From: a virus | Length of the DNA: 32,067 bases | Virus record (IMG/VR): IMGVR_UViG_3300023109_000076 | Coordinates: 1 to 32,067 of that record | Strand: one strand, 5' to 3' | In this document: positions 12,788-22,079 of the stretch, piece after piece | Layout: each line of letters begins with the position of its first letter | Numbering within the stretch: the first letter of the stretch is position 1 | The notes under the pieces: generated by a model | The model's database searches: none | Seen by the model: only the letters and a program-made list of their open reading frames with translations | Told to the model about the DNA's origin: nothing | Program-made: the position numbers and the translations under genes

Positions 12788-15711
12788 TGAGCACATTCAA
12801 ATACACTGTAAAGGGAATACCATTAAGCGGGGTAGGTTCGTCAAAACAGCTTGACGATAAGGATCAAAAACTGATACAATCCTTTGATATAAATTCATTT
12901 TTTGACACCTCTAAACACAGATTAGATGTATTTGTATATAATTCAGACAACACCTTTTTACAGAGTGTTTACGATTATCCAAACTATTCAGCACTACTTA
13001 ATGCAGCATCAGCCGGTAAAGATGGTTTACTTAACCTAACGTTAGACCCAGCTAAGGATGCTAAAGAGTTAGGATATGAAAACGGGGATATAAGATTACT
13101 ATACAAGTTTACTGATGATTTATTTTCTGACGATAAAAGAGTAAAACAGTTTTTCGTACACGATATATCACCAGACCGTACTGAATTACGTGCTTTATCA
13201 AATCACCTAACAGATGACGAGATACAAAATTATGCATCTGAGTTAGAGAAAAAACTTAATACTGGTTCATTCTTTTCTGAGTTTAACTTAAACTTCGAAA
13301 AACTTGTTACATCTATTGGTATTAACGTAACTACCGAAAGGATAGATGAAGGGTTATCACTAGTTGTAAAACTATACAAACCTTTAGATAACACAGTATC
13401 GGTAAAAGATATATTTAGTGTTGTAAATCTTGTTAGTGATACTAAGTATTTTGAAATAAGTTCAGAGTATTTACAAGATGAAATAAAGTTAGGGTACATT
13501 AAAGGCCCTAATTTTAATGTTGAAATAGTAGATGAAAATTCTAATCCAACAGAGTTTTTCAATTACAATGAACTATTTAGTTACCCTGTTACAAGTTCAT
13601 ACTTTGAGCTGAGATCACTTTTCAATGAAAAAAGTGCTCAAATAGCTATAGATCATTCTGATTACGAAGATTTTATTCACTTTAGTTCTGCTGAAGAAAG
13701 ATTAAGAAACTTCAAGTATAAGTTAGATTTAATAAACAGTTACGAAAGTAGTCTACACTCTATAAACAGTACCGGATACACTAAGACAGGTGTCACAGGT
13801 AGTGTTAGTTATTACGAAAACCTTATTGAAGGTATAGTACAGAACTTTGACCATTACGATAGGTACTTATACTATGAAAGTGGAAGCAGTGCTTGGCCTA
13901 AACTCAACAGTTCAAGGCCATATTTTAACCAAGCCTCAACAACTAATGAGAGTATTACTTGGTTTACCAATCAAATAGTAACAGCATCAAACTACGATAA
14001 TACCAACGTTGACATATTATCTAATACTATTCCTACTTTTTTAAGAGAAGATACGCAAAATACTCCATACTTAATGTTTGTGCATATGATAGCACACCAT
14101 TTTGATAACTTGTGGATTTATTTTAAAGCAGTCTCTGATAAGTATGATGCAGATAATAGGTTGAACTTTGGTGTATCAAAAGACTTAGTAAAACAGGCAG
14201 TTGAGTCACTAGGTGTTAAACTGTACAATAGTAATCAAAATTTAGATAATTTATTTTCTTTACTTACTGGGGAATCATATGTTTCTGGTAGCGAGGTAAT
14301 TAATGAAATTATAACAGCAGTATCAGGTTCAGGTAGCGAACACCTACAACCTATGCCTAAGGATGACTACCTCAAAGAAGTTTACAAACGTATTTACCAC
14401 AATCTACCTTTGATACTCAAATCTAAAGGTACAGAAAGAGGATTAAGAGCATTAATAAATTCTTTTGGTATACCTAACAGTATCCTTCCAGTAAAAATAT
14501 ATGGCGGTAAAGATACTCAAACTGAAAAATTTACTGGTCAAAATTACGTTACTAGTTCTTTAGACAAGATCAGATTAGATAACACAGGTAGTCTCGTCTC
14601 AGGTAGCACTCTTTCGAAGTATGCTTCTATTCGCAATAGAAACAGTAAATATACAGACGACCTACACACTGTTGAGGTAGGATTTTCAATTACAAAGTTA
14701 TTAGATGATTATTTAGAATCAAGATTGAGTAGTAGTTTTCATATTGATGACTACATTGGTGACCCTAGAGACTCATCTAACGACACTTACTACGAACTAC
14801 AATCTTTAAGAAACACACTGTATAATGAAGATGCAGACCTTGGTAGCAATGTTTGGGACTTTATAACAGAAAATTGGGACCAATACAACGGTTATTGGAA
14901 TACAGAAGGTATATTTAGAAACCCTTCTGGGTTTGTTAGGTTAATAAAGTTTTTTGATAACAGCATATTTAGAGTAATCAAAGACCTCATTCCTGCTAGA
15001 TCTACTATCAACACTGGAGTAGTTATTAAACCAGATATACTTACACGAAACAAAGCAAAACAAGTTTCTGTATCATTTGAAAATAAAATATACACAGGTA
15101 GTATAGAGGTAGGTAGCATAACCGGTAGTCATGGTGAATCTTTTGGGTATAAACAAAACTACAACACAAACCATTCAGCTAGTATACTTTCTCCACTAGG
15201 TTACGTCCATAGAAACGTTACCGACCAAAGTCCTAAATTTACAGGAGAATTTTCAGGTAGTCTAGTAATAGCATCCGATGGTGAATTAAATAGTGGCAAT
15301 ACATTTAAGAAAGGTGCACAACCTATTATTGACTTTAACTTAACAGTATTTAACCTATCATTACCAATACCACCATCTTGTGACTTGTTCCTTAGAGCTA
15401 CATACCTCGGTGACATACTTAACTTTTACGGAGAATTTGAAAGAGGCACAGTACGTACTATTTATCCAGAGACGGTTGATGCTACTTCCGGTAGTATAAA
15501 CCTTATAGTTGATTATACTTTATATGAATATGCCTCTGCAGTAGCAGAAGGAGTAACATATGGAGGAGGTGGTACCGGAATATTTGACGGATGGTATACC
15601 GAAGCTAATGGAAGTGGTTCACTAATTACGACAGGTAGTACCCTGACAGTGACATATGATTTACAAATCATTTCAGGTTCAGAATATTATGCAAACTTTT
15701 TAAATGACTAA
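12787..15711 (+). CDS. Large tail protein with gpI-like segment and C-terminal B-repeat-like end
   Basis: This 974-residue protein is the largest in the window. Residues about 528-563 (YKRIYHNLPLILKSKGTERG...INSFGIP) match the tail-protein-I pattern shared by P2 gpI-like baseplate proteins, which link the baseplate to fibres. A helical region precedes it and beta-rich Ser/Gly/Thr-rich material follows. The last 45 residues contain FDGWYTEANGSGS...TVTYD (about 932-958), resembling a Listeria/Bacteroides-type B-repeat, which is often a carbohydrate- or surface-binding module. It follows the coiled-coil gene at a TAATG junction and precedes another tail gene the same way. Confidence 0.65.
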   Translation: MSTFKYTVKGIPLSGVGSSKQLDDKDQKLIQSFDINSFFDTSKHRLDVFVYNSDNTFLQSVYDYPNYSALLNAASAGKDGLLNLTLDPAKDAKELGYENGDIRLLYKFTDDLFSDDKRVKQFFVHDISPDRTELRALSNHLTDDEIQNYASELEKKLNTGSFFSEFNLNFEKLVTSIGINVTTERIDEGLSLVVKLYKPLDNTVSVKDIFSVVNLVSDTKYFEISSEYLQDEIKLGYIKGPNFNVEIVDENSNPTEFFNYNELFSYPVTSSYFELRSLFNEKSAQIAIDHSDYEDFIHFSSAEERLRNFKYKLDLINSYESSLHSINSTGYTKTGVTGSVSYYENLIEGIVQNFDHYDRYLYYESGSSAWPKLNSSRPYFNQASTTNESITWFTNQIVTASNYDNTNVDILSNTIPTFLREDTQNTPYLMFVHMIAHHFDNLWIYFKAVSDKYDADNRLNFGVSKDLVKQAVESLGVKLYNSNQNLDNLFSLLTGESYVSGSEVINEIITAVSGSGSEHLQPMPKDDYLKEVYKRIYHNLPLILKSKGTERGLRALINSFGIPNSILPVKIYGGKDTQTEKFTGQNYVTSSLDKIRLDNTGSLVSGSTLSKYASIRNRNSKYTDDLHTVEVGFSITKLLDDYLESRLSSSFHIDDYIGDPRDSSNDTYYELQSLRNTLYNEDADLGSNVWDFITENWDQYNGYWNTEGIFRNPSGFVRLIKFFDNSIFRVIKDLIPARSTINTGVVIKPDILTRNKAKQVSVSFENKIYTGSIEVGSITGSHGESFGYKQNYNTNHSASILSPLGYVHRNVTDQSPKFTGEFSGSLVIASDGELNSGNTFKKGAQPIIDFNLTVFNLSLPIPPSCDLFLRATYLGDILNFYGEFERGTVRTIYPETVDATSGSINLIVDYTLYEYASAVAEGVTYGGGGTGIFDGWYTEANGSGSLITTGSTLTVTYDLQIISGSEYYANFLND

Positions 15712-16646
15712 TGACTGAGATAGAATTTACAAATACAAAACCATCAGCTTATGGAGGAGCAGTAAATGCCAACCTACTTATTAGTAGTAGTGTTTCCGGG
15801 TCAAAAAACACCCCACAACCACCGTTTGCTATTGTGGGTATATCGATTCCTTTCCAAGATGATAACAATATAAAGCTAGAATCAGCATTAAAAGAGGTTA
15901 CTGAATTAAGATTTGATTTTACTGAAGGCGTAGTTACACCTAAAGTACTAGAACGTCAAAGAAGAGATGGCTTTTTTTACCTTAGACTACAAAAAACATT
16001 TGTAAGTAGTTTACCACCGGTAATTGATACATTAGCAGCGGGTACCGCAGCAGAACAGGACATATACAGATATGACGATTCAGAATTTGTATTTGTACCG
16101 TTTTTTGAAATCGGGTTCAATAATAATGATTCAAATCCTCTTATTAATAACTCAAACAGTAGTAAGACTAACGCAATTAGGCAGGTAGTTGACAGAACAT
16201 CAGATGCAGCAAACCCAACTAACCTAGATGCCATACTTACTCAAACAGCTCAACCTGCACAGGTACAGAATTGTTCTTATACAAAATCAGGACTTATTAA
16301 CGGGAGGTACTTAGGAACTAAACTTACAAGTGGAAGCGTCGTAGGTAATGACCCTGCTATATCTTTTAGACAAATTGGAGCATCAATACACTTATTAGAT
16401 GCTTCTCCAACAGCAATAAGAAATATAAACGATAATGCCAGATTAGTAGAACAGGTATACTTTAACCCACTTTTATCAGGATCTCATCCAAACAAAGCAG
16501 TACAAACATTTCCAAGTGGTTCTAACTTTTTGTATGAAGAACAAAGTAGAAGATTTATCAGGTTAGCAAGTAAAAAAGTATACATTGTTGAAAAAGATCA
16601 AGTATTAACCACCGATGAATTCGGTGTAGCAATTTCAGTTGATTAA
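15711..16646 (+). CDS. 311-aa tail/fibre structural protein
   Basis: The protein begins with a Ser/Gly/Asn-rich stretch, followed by a beta-rich part (PPFAIVGISIPFQDDN) and the segment LERQRRDGFFYLRLQKTF (about 80-97). It continues with a Asn/Ser-rich insertion and ends in IRLASKKVYIVEKDQVLTTDEFG. There is no signal or membrane segment. Virion-block position and Ser-Gly richness indicate a structural role; I do not recognise a family. It is followed by 42 bases containing a candidate late element. Confidence 0.5.
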   Translation: MTEIEFTNTKPSAYGGAVNANLLISSSVSGSKNTPQPPFAIVGISIPFQDDNNIKLESALKEVTELRFDFTEGVVTPKVLERQRRDGFFYLRLQKTFVSSLPPVIDTLAAGTAAEQDIYRYDDSEFVFVPFFEIGFNNNDSNPLINNSNSSKTNAIRQVVDRTSDAANPTNLDAILTQTAQPAQVQNCSYTKSGLINGRYLGTKLTSGSVVGNDPAISFRQIGASIHLLDASPTAIRNINDNARLVEQVYFNPLLSGSHPNKAVQTFPSGSNFLYEEQSRRFIRLASKKVYIVEKDQVLTTDEFGVAISVD

Positions 16647-16661
16647 AACACTATAACTAAC

Positions 16662-16670
16662 ATATTTATA
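16662..16670 (+). promoter_or_regulatory. Candidate late-promoter element ATATTTATA
   Basis: It lies 18 bases before the ATG at 16689, a spacing compatible with a short leader. No TTG box is seen at 19-20 nt upstream. This and the copy at 29300 are the best placed of the set. Confidence 0.45.
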
Positions 16671-16688
16671 TAAAACACATATAATAAA

Positions 16689-17345
16689 ATGGGATATTTA
16701 GATAATTCGGTCGTAACAGTTGATGCGATCCTAACCAAAAAAGGAAGAGAGCTGTTAGCTAGAGGGGACGGTTCTTTTAAGATCACTCAATTTGCACTAG
16801 CAGACGATGAGATAGATTACACCTTATACAATCCACAACATCCCTCAGGTTCTGCTCTTTACGGTGAGGCTATAGAAAACTTACCTTTATTAGAAGCCTT
16901 TCCAGATGAGACACAGATAATGAAGTACAAGCTCACTACACTACCAAGAGGTACTTCAAAATTACCAATATTAGATATTGGATTTAGTTCAATTACACTC
17001 AAGCAAGGTGCATCAGTAGCAGTAACCCCTCAAACACTTAACTACTTAGGAGCAACTACAATTTTTGAGAACGAAGGATATACAGCAACACTTGCTGATA
17101 TTAGAGTATTGAATTCATTTACAGGTGTAGGTGTTAACACAGAAGAAGCAGAAAGATTAAACACAGGTACAACAATTGGAACAAATGTTTCTAAAACAGT
17201 AATTGGTACATCAATCAACTTGACAGCAACTTCAGTAAACACTTTATTTGGAGATAGAACACAGCTACAAACTACTTTAACAGTAATAGGTAGAGGTTCT
17301 GGTGCAAGAATTACAATACCAGTAACAATTTCCAAAACTAATTAA
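16689..17345 (+). CDS. 218-aa conserved virion structural protein
   Basis: The N-terminus contains AILTKKGRELLARGDGSFKITQFALADDEIDYTLYN (13-48), a strongly conserved-looking pattern in tail or baseplate proteins of marine T4-like phages (recognised by pattern, no formal family name). The rest is beta-rich and Thr/Ile/Val-rich, ending GRGSGARITIPVTISKTN. It opens a run of four fibre-region genes and has its own candidate late promoter, so it may be needed in quantity. Confidence 0.6.
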   Translation: MGYLDNSVVTVDAILTKKGRELLARGDGSFKITQFALADDEIDYTLYNPQHPSGSALYGEAIENLPLLEAFPDETQIMKYKLTTLPRGTSKLPILDIGFSSITLKQGASVAVTPQTLNYLGATTIFENEGYTATLADIRVLNSFTGVGVNTEEAERLNTGTTIGTNVSKTVIGTSINLTATSVNTLFGDRTQLQTTLTVIGRGSGARITIPVTISKTN

Positions 17346-17347
17346 TT

Positions 17348-18373
17348 ATGTCATACAAAAGATTTGATAAAGAAGACGTTGTAGTAAGTGCTGAATCAAT
17401 CACCTCTCCTGTATGGACTGGTGGAGCTACTACACTATCAACGTTTTTTACTTCATCAACACAAACCGGTGGAACGTCTGCCGATTACTATTATAACATA
17501 TACAACACAGGTTCAGCTTTAGCTAATTCGAGAGTTCAATTTGCTGTTGCATATGCTGATAAAAAAGGAAGTGGTTCACTTTCATTTAATATTAACGTAC
17601 CAGGTAAGTCACCTTCATCAACAATATACGGACAGTACAGAAATCTTGTACTAGGAGATGAAGATAAAGATTTTACATTCGGTTCAAAAGTGTCAGAACA
17701 TTTTTATGCTCTTACAGTTGATAGAGCTAGATATAAAGAAAAATTACTTCCAGGTTCTCTAGATTTAGTACTAGGGATATCAGGGAGTGGAGCTAGATTA
17801 CGTCTTACTGATGATAGTCAAGTAAACTCTACTATAAGGTTTAACGATGCAGGAAGGGTATATGAATTAGTTTCTGGTTCTGCTGGTACAGTTTATACTG
17901 CACAAAATGCAAACGGATATACAGAAGCATCTGGTTCATACGGTAAACTACTACCAGACGTAGGAGTAATTTTACTTAACGGTAATGCATTAGACTTACC
18001 AACTGGATCTGCAGGAGGTATACAATTAAGTACAGGAAGAGGAAGCAACACTGCTGATCTTAACCAACGTGTTTTATTTGATGCTATAAAGTTTGGAGGT
18101 AATTTTAGAGTACAATCTGAAGAAACTATTTCATCTAACTTTGTATTTGTAAGAGCAAGGAATAGTGAATTTAACTATTCTACTAATCCATCTCTCATTA
18201 CTGGTTCTGGAGAAATTCGTCACAATGTAATGATCGATACTCCACAAACCTTTGTTACCACCATTGGACTATACAACGACAACAACGATCTATTAGCAGT
18301 AGCTAAATTATCAAGACCCTTACTAAAAGATTTTACAAAAGAATCTTTAGTTAGAGTTAAGCTTGATTATTAA
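17348..18373 (+). CDS. 341-aa fibre-region structural protein, paralogue A
   Basis: The product begins YKRFDKEDVVVSAESITSPVW and ends with a conserved tail: ARNSEFNYSTNPSLITGSG...TTIGLYNDNNDLLAVAKLSRPL (about 271-327). The next gene has the same opening and closing plan with a different middle. Both are Ser/Gly/Thr-rich and beta-rich, as tail-fibre-connected proteins are. They probably are paralogues from a tandem duplication that diverged in the middle, where host contact or partner specificity may lie. Its stop is two bases upstream of an ATG. Confidence 0.6.
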   Translation: MSYKRFDKEDVVVSAESITSPVWTGGATTLSTFFTSSTQTGGTSADYYYNIYNTGSALANSRVQFAVAYADKKGSGSLSFNINVPGKSPSSTIYGQYRNLVLGDEDKDFTFGSKVSEHFYALTVDRARYKEKLLPGSLDLVLGISGSGARLRLTDDSQVNSTIRFNDAGRVYELVSGSAGTVYTAQNANGYTEASGSYGKLLPDVGVILLNGNALDLPTGSAGGIQLSTGRGSNTADLNQRVLFDAIKFGGNFRVQSEETISSNFVFVRARNSEFNYSTNPSLITGSGEIRHNVMIDTPQTFVTTIGLYNDNNDLLAVAKLSRPLLKDFTKESLVRVKLDY

Positions 18374-18376
18374 TGA

Positions 18377-19387
18377 ATGAGCACATACAAAAAACTAAAC
18401 AGGCAAGATGTATATGTCTCTGACTACGTAGCACGTAAGCAATGGCATGCTACAGGTAGTTTATTGACAGACTACGGTATTGATATCCTGAGAGGTTTTT
18501 CAAGTTCGTTAGACCACTACCCTAACGACTACTTTAATGGTAGATCTCAAGAACTGGTTTGGAAAAGTATCAATCACCTTTACTATAAAGACAGTATAGG
18601 GGATAATATCTACTCAGGATCTAACGAACACTACAGACAGTCATCATTAAGTAAAACCGGTTCTAGGTTGATAGATGATGAGGTTACTGTAATTTCTATT
18701 CCTAAAAATGTATTCGGTACACATATTGACAAACATAATTTTGTACTAACTCCTGATGCTAGTTCTAAATATATTTTAGATGACTACGTTGTGGACTTCA
18801 ATACCGGTGTGAGTGAGTATACTGAAAACGTAACATCACTGTTTGGTGCAAAAGGTATTGACTTAACTGACTATTTAGTTGACGAAGGAGATTACGTAGA
18901 TGAAGAAACAGACGGACAGTATGTTGAGATAGACACAGACCAGCAAAGAATTGAAATAATTGATGACGGAGAAGGTAATTTAATATTTTCAGGTTCTGAC
19001 GAATATTATACCAAACCAGAAAGAATACTTGGTGATGTAATATACACACATGGGCAAGTTGTAATAACCGATAAGGATATAGCTAGATATTATTCTACTT
19101 TTATAGACCCGTCTCTTAGCTGGAAAGCAAATCAACCTATTTATACGTATAATGTACACTGTAAGGTTAAAGATTCGGAGTTGAATTTTACCTATAATAA
19201 AACAGCGTTAACAGGTTCAAATGGTGAACTAGCCAGCAATGTAGTAGGAAGTGATTTCACTCCTTATATTACGACAGTTGGTTTATATAATGACGCCAAC
19301 GAACTAATAGCTGTTGCTAAAACAGGTAGACCGATTCCTAAAAGTCAACACAGTGATATGACATTTGAAATAAAAATTGATATATAA
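18377..19387 (+). CDS. 336-aa fibre-region structural protein, paralogue B
   Basis: It shares with the preceding gene the start YKKLNRQDVYVSDYVARKQW and a C-terminal block KDSELNFTYNKTALTGSNG...TTVGLYNDANELIAVAKTGRP (about 261-320). The middle (about 60-250) is different and rich in acidic residues and Tyr (for example DYLVDEGDYVDEETDGQY). It is probably a structural protein of the fibre-baseplate junction. Its end overlaps the ATG of the following S74 gene by one base (TAATG). Confidence 0.6.
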   Translation: MSTYKKLNRQDVYVSDYVARKQWHATGSLLTDYGIDILRGFSSSLDHYPNDYFNGRSQELVWKSINHLYYKDSIGDNIYSGSNEHYRQSSLSKTGSRLIDDEVTVISIPKNVFGTHIDKHNFVLTPDASSKYILDDYVVDFNTGVSEYTENVTSLFGAKGIDLTDYLVDEGDYVDEETDGQYVEIDTDQQRIEIIDDGEGNLIFSGSDEYYTKPERILGDVIYTHGQVVITDKDIARYYSTFIDPSLSWKANQPIYTYNVHCKVKDSELNFTYNKTALTGSNGELASNVVGSDFTPYITTVGLYNDANELIAVAKTGRPIPKSQHSDMTFEIKIDI

Positions 19388-20034
19388 TGCCTATATTCTT
19401 TAGAGCAAATAAGACACAACCGCTAACCTATAGTGAAATGGACCAAAACATGGGTTCGTTTTTCTACTCTAGTTCAATAGCAAACGAAGGTGCTACACTA
19501 AAGTTACACTTTTCTGGTAGTTCACAGGTACCGGTAAACAATGTTGCACATGAAGTACCACTAACCAAAGGACTTACACCACAGACAGATAGAAGAATAG
19601 CTTTCTATTCAGGTAGTAATTCAGTTACAACTGCACCTGGTCTCATTGCTAGTCAGTCTAACAATAACGTTAGTGTAGGTATAAACATAAACGAGGCAAC
19701 CGATCTACCCCTCACCTATAACTTAGAAGTATCTGGTAGTATAAGAACATCAGCAGCAGTTTTTCAGTCATCAGACGAAAGACTAAAAAGTAATATTGAA
19801 ACGGTAGACGAAGCACTTTATAAAATTGTTTCTTCAAGAGGAGTTACTTTTGATAAAGACGGTAGTAGACAAGTAGGAGTGATTGCACAAGAAATTCAAA
19901 AAACTGTTCCAGAAGTTGTTTCAGAAGATAATAATGGCTATCTTAGCGTTAACTATAATGGTATAGTAGGTGTTCTTATTGAAGCAATAAAGGATTTAAA
20001 AGCTGAAATAGAAGAACTTAAAAGTAAATTATAA
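19387..20034 (+). CDS. Short tail-fibre protein with peptidase S74 chaperone domain
   Basis: The N-terminus (FFRANKTQPLTYSEMDQNMGSFFYSS) is shared in plan with the following gene and likely attaches to the same virion part. The C-terminus is an intramolecular chaperone of the S74/endosialidase type: SSDERLKSNIETV starts at residue 128, with S129 and K134 at the positions of the catalytic dyad, followed by GVIAQEIQKTVPEVV and a coiled coil EAIKDLKAEIEELKSKL. The domain helps trimerise the fibre and is then cut off by its own activity. At 215 residues the fibre shaft is very short. Confidence 0.78.
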   Translation: MPIFFRANKTQPLTYSEMDQNMGSFFYSSSIANEGATLKLHFSGSSQVPVNNVAHEVPLTKGLTPQTDRRIAFYSGSNSVTTAPGLIASQSNNNVSVGININEATDLPLTYNLEVSGSIRTSAAVFQSSDERLKSNIETVDEALYKIVSSRGVTFDKDGSRQVGVIAQEIQKTVPEVVSEDNNGYLSVNYNGIVGVLIEAIKDLKAEIEELKSKL

Positions 20035-21560
20035 TGGCAATAACGTTTAGAGGAACTAAAGGTTCTTCGTTATCACATAGCGAACTAGATCAAAACTTTA
20101 GAGAGTTTTTCTATTCTGCATCTTACGAAGGATCGAATCTCGAACTACATAAGTTATCTTCTGTGAGTAGTTCTGTAAGTATTCCTCTATCTAACCCTGT
20201 CGGACTTAACGGTGCAATTCAGTTTAAAAAAGGTAGTGCAGTATCTGGAGCAAATGCTCAATTTACAGGTAGTCAAAATCTTACATTTGTCGATAATAAT
20301 CTTAAAGTAACTGGATCTGTACTAATAGACGCATCTGGACTTAATAAAGAAGTAGTTATAAGTGGTAGTACCACAATGACACAGAACCTAACAGTACAAG
20401 GTACATTAACTGCTGAAGAGTTTGTTACCGAACGTAACACAACAATACAAATATATAATTCAGGTTCTACAATATTTGGTGACAGTGCTGACGATAGTCA
20501 TGAAAGAACAGGTAGCTTAAAAGTATTAGGAGCATTTAATTTAGTAGGGTCTGGTAGTGTTACCAACCTTACAGGATCATTTTCAAGTTCGTTTGAAGGT
20601 AGAGTAAGAAGTACCGATACAATAGCATCAGGTTCTTTCTCAGGTTCTTTTGAAGGAGAAGGAAGCGGTGTTACGGGTATTATTTCATCATCATATGCAG
20701 TAAGTGCATCAGTAGCACCATTTACTGGTATTACCGGTAAACCAACTTTAGTATCATCATCAATTCAACTAGGTTCAGATATTTCAGGTTCATTTACCAG
20801 CGTATCAGAATCTATTGCAAACAGTTTAGATTTAAGACTTACTACTGCATCCTCTAATGCTAATATAATTACATTTACAAAAGGAGGCGGGTCAACATTC
20901 AACCTGACAATCGATACAGGTTCAACTTCAGGTATCAGTAGTGTAGTAGCAGATACAACACCACAACTAGGAGGTAATTTAGACCTTAATACTAAGACAG
21001 TATCAGGTTCAGGAACAATTGATATTAACGGAAACATATCAGGTAGTTTACTAGACATTAGCGGAACAGGTACTTCGAAATTCTCAAGTCATCTACAAGC
21101 TCATTGTTTAGGTATAGGTACTTCACCATCTGGTACTTCAGGTCAAATAAATGCAACCAAAGGAGTATTCTCAGGTCATATATCAGGATCAAGTTTATCA
21201 GTCTCTGGTGACATCACAGGTAGCGCACTACTAGTCAATGGGGCTATAAATGCTACTGGAGATGTAACAGCGTTTCATTCTTCTGATGAAAGATTAAAAG
21301 ATAATATAACTCCAATAGAGAGTGCAATAGATAAAATAAATCAAATAGGAGGATATGAATTTGATTGGAATAGTGATTCTGAGCATAGCGGTCACGATGT
21401 TGGTGTTATTGCTCAAGAAATCGAAAAAGTGCTGCCAGAGGTAGTAACAACAAGAGAAAACGGATTTAAAGCCGTACGTTATGAAAAAATAGTCGCGTTA
21501 TTGATACAAGCTCTAAAAGAGCAGCAGTCACAAATTGATGATCTCACATCGAGATTATAG
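20034..21560 (+). CDS. Tail-fibre protein with peptidase S74 chaperone domain
   Basis: Residues 1-45 resemble the N-terminus of the previous gene (FRGTKGSSLSHSELDQNFREFFYSA). A long Ser/Gly/Thr/Val-rich beta shaft follows (about 45-410), with many SGS and SGT units, and then an S74 domain starting at residue 416 (SSDERLKDNITPI; S417 and K422 as expected dyad) with GHDVGVIAQEIEKVLPEVV and a terminal coiled coil. The chaperone should trimerise the shaft and autocleave. Presumably the receptor-binding region is the shaft end near residues 300-410. This gene ends the virion block. Confidence 0.82.
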   Translation: MAITFRGTKGSSLSHSELDQNFREFFYSASYEGSNLELHKLSSVSSSVSIPLSNPVGLNGAIQFKKGSAVSGANAQFTGSQNLTFVDNNLKVTGSVLIDASGLNKEVVISGSTTMTQNLTVQGTLTAEEFVTERNTTIQIYNSGSTIFGDSADDSHERTGSLKVLGAFNLVGSGSVTNLTGSFSSSFEGRVRSTDTIASGSFSGSFEGEGSGVTGIISSSYAVSASVAPFTGITGKPTLVSSSIQLGSDISGSFTSVSESIANSLDLRLTTASSNANIITFTKGGGSTFNLTIDTGSTSGISSVVADTTPQLGGNLDLNTKTVSGSGTIDINGNISGSLLDISGTGTSKFSSHLQAHCLGIGTSPSGTSGQINATKGVFSGHISGSSLSVSGDITGSALLVNGAINATGDVTAFHSSDERLKDNITPIESAIDKINQIGGYEFDWNSDSEHSGHDVGVIAQEIEKVLPEVVTTRENGFKAVRYEKIVALLIQALKEQQSQIDDLTSRL

Positions 21561-21578
21561 CGACAGAAACCAATTTAT

Positions 21579-22079
21579 ATGGAAATGACATACCCTACCT
21601 GGACTTACCAGGGCAGGATCTTCAATGATATATCAGACTTTCCAACCGGTACTCATGGATTTATTTATGAGGTTTTTCACAAACCTTCTGGACTAAAGTA
21701 CCTTGGTAAGAAAGTATTGTTTTTCGAAAGAAATAAGAAGTTAGGAAAAAAAGCATTAGAAGCTTTAAAAGAAGAAAGAAAAGCAAAAGGTATCGGAGGT
21801 CGTACCCCACTTAAGCAAAAGGTTATTACTGAATCTGATTGGAAAGATTATTACGGATCTCATCCAAAGATAAAGCAACTTGTTAAAGATTCTAAAGATC
21901 TGAGAAAAGATTTTGAACGAAAAATTCTTGACATTGTACCTAACAAGAAGCTTTTAACGTATTATGAGTGTAAACACCTATTTATAAATGACGTACTAGA
22001 GACATATAGTCATCAATACATAAATGACAATATACTAGGTAAATTTTATAGAAAAGATTTTCATCATGCTAAAGATTAA
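21579..22079 (+). CDS. GIY-YIG endonuclease, SegE-like
   Basis: The 166-residue product has GFIY (27-30) and KYLGKK (40-45) as the two halves of the GIY-YIG motif, then SDWKDYYGSHPKIKQLV (86-102) and TYYECKHLF (127-135), where E130 is the likely metal-binding glutamate. This layout matches the SegE-type nucleases of T4-like phages, which make site-specific DNA breaks and can spread as free-standing homing endonucleases. It directly follows the fibre genes. Its end overlaps the next gene by 14 bases. Confidence 0.7.
   Translation: MEMTYPTWTYQGRIFNDISDFPTGTHGFIYEVFHKPSGLKYLGKKVLFFERNKKLGKKALEALKEERKAKGIGGRTPLKQKVITESDWKDYYGSHPKIKQLVKDSKDLRKDFERKILDIVPNKKLLTYYECKHLFINDVLETYSHQYINDNILGKFYRKDFHHAKD

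Noticed and set aside
17042-17335. 97-codon leftward frame
   Set aside because: It is antisense to a well-supported structural gene, with Val/Thr-rich sequence reflecting the opposite strand's Thr/Asn codons.
20765-21058. 97-codon leftward frame antisense to the fibre shaft
   Set aside because: It mirrors the repetitive Ser/Gly codons of the fibre shaft and shows no independent features.
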